Shown in pieces: positions 55,410-64,000 of a DNA stretch of 64,000 bases; position 1 is the first letter of the stretch, and each line of letters begins with the position of its first letter. The notes beneath the pieces are model-generated. The model worked only from the letters and a program-made list of their open reading frames with translations. It did not search any database and was not told the DNA's origin. The DNA lies in contig CM018603.1 in the NCBI GenBank assembly GCA_009192285.1, positions 3,650,588 through 3,714,587 on the forward strand. The letters are read 5' to 3'. The translations under genes were made by a program, and so were the position numbers. Source of the DNA: Morchella semilibera (Eukaryota > Ascomycota > Pezizomycetes > Pezizales > Morchellaceae).

Positions 55410-56676
55410 TGTTCACTGGCATATGGTTGCCGGTACGGGCTCTAATCCTAGATAGGGTATAGGATTGTGCCTTTAGATCGGTGTCACCACCTGCCAACAC
55501 TCACTTACCCGGCACGACCCATACCAGATTTAAACCAGAAATAATTTTTTGCAACAAACCAAGAGGCACAATTAGGCAAATAGAATCCTGTCCTATCAAT
55601 CCACTATAGCTCATACTAACATTGACGACCATCTGTACGAAAGGTAGCCGTTGGGCCTGTTATGTGCAAGCCTTTGGCCTGTCGTCGGATACGATTAATT
55701 CAGGGGTCATATATTGCCTACATACATGACAAGAGTATGCACTGGTGTGTCTGCCCGTAAATCAACGCAACTCAAGAATTATATGAGAGCTAATCCAGTG
55801 GTGTGATATTGAATATAACCTTTTCCTCCCGCGGCCGACATAAACGACGTTGACAAGTATTATATAGAACTCCTCGGGGGGGTCTTGGTACCGTTACAAG
55901 ACCTGAGACTCGCTTCGGCGCATTCAGACGCCAGCCGCGCCAGACTACAAACCAAACCACTGTATCTCCTGCAAAACCAGTTTTAATTTGCCGACTTTAC
56001 CAGTAGTTCATGTACTATGTACATGTACTTACCACACCACATTCCTAGTATATTGTCATTACCACGACAAGTAGGTAAAATTTCGGCAGACAACACGAGA
56101 GAGCACTATATCCCAAACAAACCTGACAGCAGCTTCCAAATCTACACATACTTAAATTTGCAAATTTACGCTTATGCTTTACAAAGACGCAAACCACGCC
56201 CGGGGATACCCGCAGAAATGCTCACTGAGTAGGTACCTGTAACCTTTTTTTCACAAAGCACGCAGCTGCACAGTACATACAAAGTTGCGCCGGTCCCGAG
56301 TGATCCTTGATGCTTGCAGGAGAGTACCAGCCACAGTCAATATCAACATCGTGATCTGCAAGCCACTAACCTTCCATATATAGAAAATCTACCCCTGCCG
56401 AGAAAAAAAGCAAAAAATCGCTTCCACGATAAGGTCAATGAGTAACCACCAAAAGGGAAATGGGTGGGGGTGAAAAATAACCACCTTGGATTCCTATGTG
56501 TCAGCAAATAGGGCTGGCCCGCACCCGAAAAATAATTAATTCTCTTTCTTGTGGGACTTCATCGGCGTCTGCGATCGGGAGCGTCGGCCAATTCAACCTC
56601 AACTACATTTTCAAAGTCACAAACCCTCACTCGAAGCATAACTCTCCACAAAAAAAAGAGCGTCTTGGCGGCTAAT

Positions 56677-56739
56677 ATGGCACAACAAGGGCCTGGCTAC
56701 CCCGCATCTCGGCCCATTCCGTTACCAGAAGCTACATGA
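56677..56739 (+). pseudogene. Possible gene-start relic
   Basis: A promoter-like leader precedes an ATG at 56677 encoding M-A-Q-Q-G-P-G-Y-P-A-S-R-P-I-P-L-P-E-A-T and then a stop. This resembles the Pro/Gly-rich beginning of many fungal proteins, cut off. About 40 bp later comes a hairpin-forming block (56778-56856, arms with GCCCGGGCACA and TGTGCCGGGT), so an insertion may have truncated a gene. Evidence is weak. Confidence 0.2.
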
Positions 56740-57760
56740 GTGCTTGCTCTACGCTGGAATTGGTATGTCTCTCTCTACCTTATGCCCGGGCACAGGCGGG
56801 CACAGACATGTTTGTCACTCAAATGCCCGCCGCCACTTCGGAAGTGTGCCGGGTACATCACCGTTGGTGTTGTCCAAGATTTATTTTCTATTTTACCTTT
56901 GCCTTTCCATGCCCCCCAAATGACGATATTCGGGCAATCGGGTTTTTTTGGTGTCTTAAACCAAGGTGAGCTCTAAATCAAGGTCCTGGATCTAAGCATG
57001 TACAACATGCTGTACACACACCTGTTGTAGATGATGGCAAGTGCAGGTCTCAGTTAAGATGGTCACGCGGCGGCCTCGAGTAGGGTCATCGGATCGCGAC
57101 CAGGCAGAGTGCTTCTAGTCACGCCGCCTACATACGTAGCAATAGCCAACGATGTGCGTTGAATTTGAACATCACTTGGCAAAAAATGTGTGTAGCATTT
57201 CCATTTTGGACCTTCTGAGACTTGCAGTAAAGTAAAGTCTGCATCAGGTTGCATGCGTCTTTGCTATGCACTACCGAATAAGTACATGCAAATCGCTCAT
57301 CCTGCAAGGGATTATGAGGGCCTTTAATACCCCACACAGCAGTGTATGATTGATCAGACATGGGAAATTCGTGACAGACATGACCAGAGGATTTATGTGA
57401 AGCGCCAAATAAAGGCATGGGGGGTAGAGAGCAAAATAGGAAGGAACATGAAACATTAGAGAGTAAAAACTACAGCCCAATCCTAGATATGAGAAGAAAA
57501 AATGAGCAATGAAATGGAATATCAACAAGGGCAAAATAGGAGGGGGTATTGTAAAGAGGAAAGAAAAGAGGCAAAGTAAAAGAAAAAAAAACCGCTGTTT
57601 TCCCAAACCATACCGTGAAAAAAAATATACATATCTCGGCAACTGCGCACTCATTCGATTGCCCTGATAATGACGCACACAGTATTAAGAGTAAGAAGTA
57701 TAAAAATGTACAATCCGGATTCTTAACTCATTAAACCGTGATTATTGGTTCCCTGAGATT

Positions 57761-59111
57761 CTAAACAACCCAGGCAACCACGGCAGCAACTAGAACCGCG
57801 GTAACAACTCCAGTACTTCTCCTTGGTGCAGCACTTTCCTTCTTGTCATTTGCATATACAGTTTGATTGTTTGTCATATTTCCGCTCACAGCCTGTGAGA
57901 AGAAATGGACATTTTCGGGTGTAGGTGGGCCCGTCAAAGCAGGGATTTCACAAATCGCATTCGCCGCGTTCTGATCTTGGCAGCGCGTAGCATGATCGCG
58001 TATACGAGCAGGATCTGAAGAGTTGAAATATGCCTGAACATATTGAACAGTGATCTTCGCATCGACGGCAGGGGGGCCACCGGACCAGAGGGGGTTTCCG
58101 TTGGACCAGTGAGAGAGGATAACCTTGCCAGCAGCTTGAGGGACATATCGAGAGTCCCTCATGGTATCAATCCATTGCCCATCGGCGTAGAAACTAACGC
58201 TGCCGGGTTGCCAGTCTGTAGGCTAGCGTTAGCTTCGCCCTCAATAATCTATATTCTAGGCGATCAAAACTTACCAAAGCGGTACTCGTGGACCTCATGA
58301 GCAGAGTTGAAAGGAAGAGGGATGACTTTATAAGTAGGAGTGCCTTTAGCATCTCCTCCCTGACTCTCAGTGAGAGCAGAATGGAGGACAAGGTTAACAG
58401 GAGAAGAAGTATCGTTAATCTGTGCGGAGAGAAACTCCATGTCGATTTCCTGGGTATCGTTGAGGTACCTGTGTAGGGATTGCGTTAGAGATGACTCAAG
58501 GAATGAGGCAAGCAGGAAATTTCACCAGAAAAAAGCCCCACAGGTGCCAGAAATGTCGGTAGCCTTGATTCCCGCTCTAAAACTTCCATAACGCATATCG
58601 GTCCTCCTTGAATCAACTTCTGCAACACTAACATGGTCCTCGCCATCCTCAACCTTCCTGACATACAGCTCCAACCCAGCCTGGTCCCCATTAACCCCCA
58701 CTGAAGAGTTCGTAGACGTTGCTGGGTTCGAAACAACATTCCTGGGCTCTGTTTTACGCCCATACGGCCCCTTTGAAGCCTCCTTATCAACACTCCATGA
58801 TTGAACAGCCCAATCAGTGTCTTGGGTGATGTTGGTGAGAGTCAAAAAGTCGGATTCGAGGAGATCGGTGAAAACAGCGTAGTTCTGATCGGTGGTTTTG
58901 TTGACAGAGTAACCACATTCACAGTCGGCTAGAATTTTAATAAAATGTTAGAGTGTGTTGAGTAGAAAGATGGACTAATAACGGTTATAACAACAGCAGC
59001 GGCAGCAACCCATTGATGCAGAAACAAGGTGCTGGAGGGCCTACCTGCTACAAGGAAGGGTGCGAGCATGAATGCTGCTGCACCAAAAAGAGCTGGAACT
59101 CGTACAATCAT
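57761..59111 (-). CDS. GH16 family glycosidase-like protein, secreted, probable GPI anchor
   Basis: Four exons on the minus strand join in frame: 59111-59045, 58928-58526, 58468-58275 and 58215-57761, giving 372 aa. Residues 1-22 are a signal peptide. The mature start, A-D-C-E-C-G-Y-S-V, resembles fungal GH16 beta-glucanase-like proteins. The catalytic signature E-I-D-M-E is formed at E164, D166 and E168, directly after the exon 2/3 junction, and all three acidic residues are present. Y-R-F-D-W-Q-P-G-S-V-S-F-Y-A-D-G and I-L-S-H-W-S-N-G-N-P-L-W-S-G-G-P-P follow, as in the family. The C-terminus is S-T-G then a hydrophobic tail (V-V-T-A-V-L-V-A-A-V-V-A-W-V-V), a likely GPI signal. Role: cell-wall glucan modification or hydrolysis; exact substrate unknown. 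Confidence 0.92.
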
Positions 59112-62100
59112 TTTTAACGATTGTTGATATCAATATCCCAGCTGGGTGATGTATAGATAACGAGACGATGATGCGAGAGAGGAAGAAGGAAAGTTCTTAT
59201 TGAATGATAAGCCCCGAAATTCTCAATGCGAACTAAAGGTAGTTGAGTAAACGAGTGACTAGTTGGGCAGTAGACTGAAAGCTGCTGCAGGTGACAACTA
59301 ACAATATTGTGTTGTAATGACAGGTTGTGGTAACACGATACTGCTGCTACTGCGAAAGATTGAGAGAGTAAAAAAAAAAATGAAAAAAGAAACGAAAGTC
59401 GCAAGACCTTCTTTTCAATGAGTGTGGAGAGAAGGTGACAGTTAAGTTGTGCTGCAGTGTTGCGGGGGAATCCTTCCTCAATTTCCAAGGAAATGCAAGG
59501 TTCCTCAAAGTATGTACTCCTGTGTACCGCTATTTGTGTCCGCTAATACTGCCTGCTGCTAGCTCCCGCCGATTCGGTCCTGTATGGGGGGGGAAAGGAT
59601 TTCGGAGAATTTTTAACGAAAGTGGTGTTTGTGTAAACGAGTGACTGAGGTTGGCTGGAGAGAGAGCGGGATGAGAGAAAACCTAGAATGCAGAAAAGAG
59701 CATGAAGTATGGGTTTTCTTTGCTTTACCCGCAGCGGGAATGGAAGAAGGATGGAGAAGGGTCGGTCTGGAGAGCGTAAAATGGAGATGTTGCACCGGTA
59801 AATAAGACAATAAGACCTCTATGGTTCACACGGCTAAGGCCTCTTGGACAAACATGGGCAAGCCTTTTAGGATGAGAAAGATATGTAGACTGGCGATATC
59901 GGTCATAGTCCCAATTTGGCGCACACATCGGTTCTAATCCGACTTTTTTTACTTTTTCTAGACCTGGTCGCTTTTTTTTTGCCTCTGGGTGATGCATGGT
60001 GATACTGTCTTAAGATGTTCTAGTAACATCTTGGTGAAGTTGACACGGGCGAACCAGAGCGAGCAAAGCGATAAAAGCACGCACTCTGTTTAAATTGCTT
60101 TTGTCACCATCAAGCGCGCCTCTACATAATTATGTTAGGAATACCCGATTTTGATGCGTACATGAAACAGGAATCTACTTTACCAAAGTGCATATATGTG
60201 CACTCTGTGGTTTACAAGAAACCGAGGTCAACCAAAAGGGAAAAAAAACACTTCTTGAAGATGACTTCGAAACAAATTAGTTGCCCCCTTTGTAAAGGGG
60301 AAATCAGGTCAGCTTCATGCAGCGCGTGAGCAGCGAAGCCTCAGATGAGCCCTGGGGCAAATACGAACCTTTCTATGGTTAGTAGTAACGGTAGAGCACT
60401 AGCATCTCCGCAATTCCCCCCAGGACAAACGACCACAAACCACCATCACTTCCAACCCCCCACCCAAGAGCCGCTCCTAACAGCGGATACGATGCCATCA
60501 CCATAACCATTAATACAACTAGCGGAATCATCATGCAACTGCAGCCGTGCTTCTCATAGATAAGGGTAAAGTTGCTAAGCCTTTCTAACGTCTCCCCTGC
60601 ACCGGGCCTGATGTATGGCTCCCCATAGAGTGTCCGGCCCAACAAAGCCGTGCCTGAAGTTCATTCGACGTCATTCCCTACCCCCCCGAAACGCCAGCGC
60701 GTGGTTCGAACCTCCCGAATTTGTTTAGCCTCCTCATATATAAGATGAAGGGATGAGGGTTCTTCGCAAATAAAGACCTGGCCGACTCTCCCGTAGGCAG
60801 TCAAACCATACCAGCTCGTAGGTTGATTTCCCTAATTCCCTAACTGACCTGATCTTACTCAAATGCAGTCAGTTTTAATTCCCCAGTGCCACGCGACTCC
60901 AGCCCGGATGCGGTCAGCAAGCTCTTCCCAAGGCATTTGATGTCCAATCAACTTACTGGCGATCATTTTTGCCGCATGCTTCGTGTGGCGTATGGAACAT
61001 GATTGGTAGAGCAAAGATTAGGAAGGCAAAACCCAGCCACAAGTCCTCTCTTCAGGAGGTCTTACTGGATCTACCAACTATAGGGGCGCACTTGGCACTA
61101 GACTCGAAAAATTACTGTTTCCGCCATCACGAGGCTCTTTATAATGTTTTAGACCGGAAAGCATCTCGAAGACGATTTCTGCTCAGAAGCCACAACGGGG
61201 AGTGAAGCTCAACGGGGGGTAAAGGGGGATGGTGGAAAAAACGCGCACGGGCAGCAGAAGCCTGCAACTGCTCTGTTTTGAAAACGTTGCCGGAAACGGT
61301 GACATGTGCCAACTCGTGTGCCGGGACAGTCTTTGCCTGAAAAGGAAACTCGTTGACCAGGGAAAATCTTCATCAGTCTACAGAGGCCTACTAGATATAC
61401 ATAGGAACAAGGTTATAATTTACAGAACCAGGTGCATGTAGGACATGGTCCGGCTATGGAGCCGGTACTTTAAATGATGTTCCTAGTCGAGGAAATTTGC
61501 TTTGGACCAAAAGCTTGGCCGAATCTCATGCAAAAACAAAAACAAAACAAAATAAACGATCAGCAGGGCCCAGTTCTTTACGTAAATGAGCCTCAGGCGT
61601 TATTTAACGTTAGAATAGAGTTCAATTTATGTCGGCTATATATTTAGGGTTCGTGTGGAGTTGCAATGATCTTCTGGAACAGAGAGGGATAGTGGGGACT
61701 ATGGGTTTAGAGCCTGAGGTCAAAGTACCGGTACGAGGGCCCGCTTATGTTGCGCTGATATATATATGACCAGCTTGTCGGATTCCATAGTACAAGGCTT
61801 ACTGTAGGAATCTTCGGCGTGCCGAAAATAACCCCGGGTATATCAATTAACGTATCCGAGCAAGGCCCTAGACGAACATAGGGGAGGAATGCGAGGCAGG
61901 GATTATAGTCGGTGAGTCCCCCGGAAGTGCATACAGAAGCCGTTACCAAAGGGAAGCCTGTTTGGGTGAGGAAATGGCGCTGTCGCGTATCGAAGCCACA
62001 CAGCGCAATTGTCCAATAGGGATAATAATAAAATCATATATCGCATCTTAACTCTCCCGATCCCGAACCACTCTCTTGTCCCCGGGTCTCTGAGATTCCC

Positions 62101-64000
62101 CACGGGGAACAGGAGCAATGGCAACGGTGGCATAGGGTTAACTTGTAGCTTATGAGTGCCCAACGGGTTTCGAACTTGTCATTGGCTACGATTATTAAGG
62201 ATGTCAGTCGCTTACTCACCAAATGACCAACCTCATGTTGAACAGTTGCCTACTAACTATATGGACTGGATAAATAGGTATAATCTGTGTGACCTTGGAC
62301 CAGAAACCGTGATGCACATACCCGTTAAGAAGAAAAAACAAGGAACCAGAGAACTAGAGAAAGTCGATACTAGAACCATAGACCGCGGACAGAACCTACT
62401 CTACAAAGAAGCTAAAAAAAAAGAAAGAAAAAAAACGGAACTATGTTTTTAGAACCCCTTATACAAGGCCTAATTATGGCCACATGATCTCACAGGAATC
62501 CGAGCTCATTTCTTTTGATACTAATTTGGAAATGCTGTACTGGTATACCTGCTCTATACAGTGAAAATCAACTGTAAGTGCTGACAGCACGCAAGTACCT
62601 GTACGAGTTCACAGACAGGGGTAAGCTGACTCGAGATAAAAAAAGGCTCCTTAGTCACGTGCAGGACTTCCTTTCTGAGGTCCGTGGCTAAACTCTCCGG
62701 GAGTTTTATTACGTACTTTTTAGATCATGTAGTCTCACCCGTCCTCGTTTATAAACATGCTTTGGAGCCGGAACTCTCGGTATAAGTACTTAATTGCTAG
62801 ACAAGGCATTACTCCTCCTCGAGGTTGCTATCAGTATTCCTCACCAAAAGTAAAAGAAAGGAGGTTGTGGCATTAATTGATATGCAGTACCGCTGCGGAA
62901 GGCCGTCTACCCTGCCTTTGCGAGACAAACTGTACGTCGAGCACCGCGAGGAAATCCGCAGATTTGCTCACTCTTTACGATATATAAATACATGTATATA
63001 TCAAGTCGGCTGAGCCCCCCGGGAAAACTTAATGGATTGATCAATCAAACCCCCCAGGAAAGTTAAACTGGCCATCTGAAAATGGCACCTTCTTCATCCG
63101 TTAGGACATACGGAGCTTAAGTTAGAGCTATATTTTTCTTACCTCGAATGTCCAGGAAGTAAGCTGGGCTTACTACCAACACGCGTACCTGGTGGCTCGG
63201 CCGTGGAACTCTATTCCAGGAGCCATATTGATCTTTCGACATTCTTGATAGACCTAAATTCCATAATTCTAGGACTATCTACATAACTGGACTGCACAGA
63301 AAGAATCACTCGGGGAATCAGCGACCGGGTTTATGTGGGAAGAAGCAAGATTCCTCGAGAATCCCGACCCGAGACCTTTTAGATTTAATAGACGTACAAA
63401 GGACTGTGCCTAGATCACATGAAACCTGCAGCAGTGCATGGAAGGAAAAAGTGACCTTCCAAGCGCGTCAAGATGGTACCTGCATTGGCTTGGTCAGATA
63501 GTAATGGTAATATATATACATAATGCGGATTCGGGAAATGACCTGGGCTTCCCTGAGTTCCGGGACTCGTATTCATGGCAAGATTGGTATTTTACTTAGG
63601 CTGATCACTGATCACAAAAATATAACCCCCACCTGTTCTGTAATGAGTGCAGTGTGAGGGTGCCGCTATAAGGTGATGCATGTTTGGCCAATTTCAAGTC
63701 TATTTAGATATACGACCACACATGCGGCTAGATAAGAATATTGGGTTCCGGCCCAGAGAACCTTTAAGGAGTCCGAGCTAAATAGCATAATAGCATAATC
63801 GGGTAGCACTCAATTGTCTGTTGAACTCGTCCGGCCTATCTGGCGTGATCCTCCTATTCAATTCTGTAGGACATCCTGAGCCGACCCGACCCTCCCAGTC
63901 TTCCGACCACCCGACCGTTAGAACTTGAAATCACCAGTACAAGTCAGGGAGAATTTCAACCTTGATTCTAATACCAAGTTCAGCCGTCTGGTGGAGGATA
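59112..64000. other. No gene supported, right end of the window
   Basis: 4.9 kb. The promoter of the GH16 gene lies at the left. Frames at 60969-61441 and 62156-62452 have somewhat protein-like composition but no domain, start context or introns I can support. A 10-bp palindrome GTACCGGTAC sits near 61727. No inverted repeat of note was seen. Confidence 0.45.

Larger units (their letters stand above)
50659..57760. other. Gene-poor, repeat-rich 7 kb stretch
   Basis: Apart from the repeats and relics listed separately nothing supportable was found. Features seen include TACATGTA copies (about 50848, 50864, 53308, 53870, 53983, 56018), a CA-dinucleotide tract at about 55362-55409 and a C run at 55316-55326. 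The stretch is AT-rich with many overlapping short frames lacking domains. Confidence 0.5.

Noticed and set aside
60680-60715. GGTTCGAACC resembling a tRNA T-loop
   Set aside because: The flanking bases do not form the T stem, anticodon arm or acceptor stem on either strand.
60969-62452. Frames of 70-98 codons near the right end
   Set aside because: Composition is mildly protein-like but there is no domain, homologous pattern or splice structure to support a gene.
1-64000. CRISPR arrays, operons, bacterial ribosome binding sites
   Set aside because: The sequence is eukaryotic with spliceosomal introns; no regularly spaced direct repeats were seen.

Overview
The window reads as nuclear DNA of a filamentous ascomycete. 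Genes are split by short GT-AG introns (mostly 56 to 82 nt, one of about 219 nt), and the products are typical fungal housekeeping proteins: Fur1, CSN5, Ase1, Utp8, Rix7, Rpf1, Pwp1, Erb1 and two mitoribosomal proteins. The repeat-rich, gene-poor stretches are full of the palindrome TACATGTA. I lean to Pezizomycetes (truffle or morel relatives), but that is impression rather than proof. No rRNA, convincing tRNA, CRISPR array or intact transposon was found.

Layout. 0.8-9.1 kb: fluoride exporter (FEX, minus), uracil phosphoribosyltransferase (FUR1, plus), COP9 signalosome subunit 5 (minus), spindle midzone bundler ASE1/PRC1 (plus). 10.7-16.2 kb: a divergent pair of ribosome-biogenesis genes, UTP8 (probable) and RIX7. 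18.0-26.9 kb: a Ser-rich 765-aa protein, an F-box-like/ankyrin protein, and two related genes encoding highly charged proteins that share a repeated motif I do not recognise. 27.7-31.2 kb: a second divergent ribosome-biogenesis pair, RPF1 and PWP1; PWP1 carries an apparent one-base frameshift. 33-34 kb: an acidic hypothetical protein. 34-39 kb: a repeat field with a 619-bp imperfect palindrome, a second palindrome directly abutting it, other inverted repeats and a small Cys-rich gene. 39.4-47.7 kb: mitoribosomal mS45/Bot1 and bL28m, a coiled-coil protein, and ERB1. 47.7-57.7 kb: repeat-rich and gene-poor, with one likely two-exon small gene (50.3 kb), a decayed reading frame (51.8-52.3 kb) and inverted repeats. 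57.8-59.1 kb: a secreted, probably GPI-anchored GH16 protein. 59.1-64 kb: nothing supportable as a gene.

How the genes work together. Five genes (UTP8, RIX7, RPF1, PWP1, ERB1) act in cytosolic ribosome assembly and two (mS45, bL28m) are mitoribosome parts. Four of the five ribosome-biogenesis genes form two head-to-head pairs with 229-268 bp between start codons. An AAACTTTTT-type element recurs upstream of these genes.

Most unusual signals: (1) the two neighbouring genes sharing an unrecognised charged motif with the core (E/Q)-(I/V)-A-x-G-x-R; (2) the large palindromes at 35.4-36.2 kb; (3) TACATGTA and TATCACTCG used far more often than chance; (4) a shared upstream arrangement (TATCACTCG, then a T-tract running into GTTTAC) in front of two otherwise unrelated genes. 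Exon boundaries were worked out by eye from splice consensus and reading frame; they are unverified.
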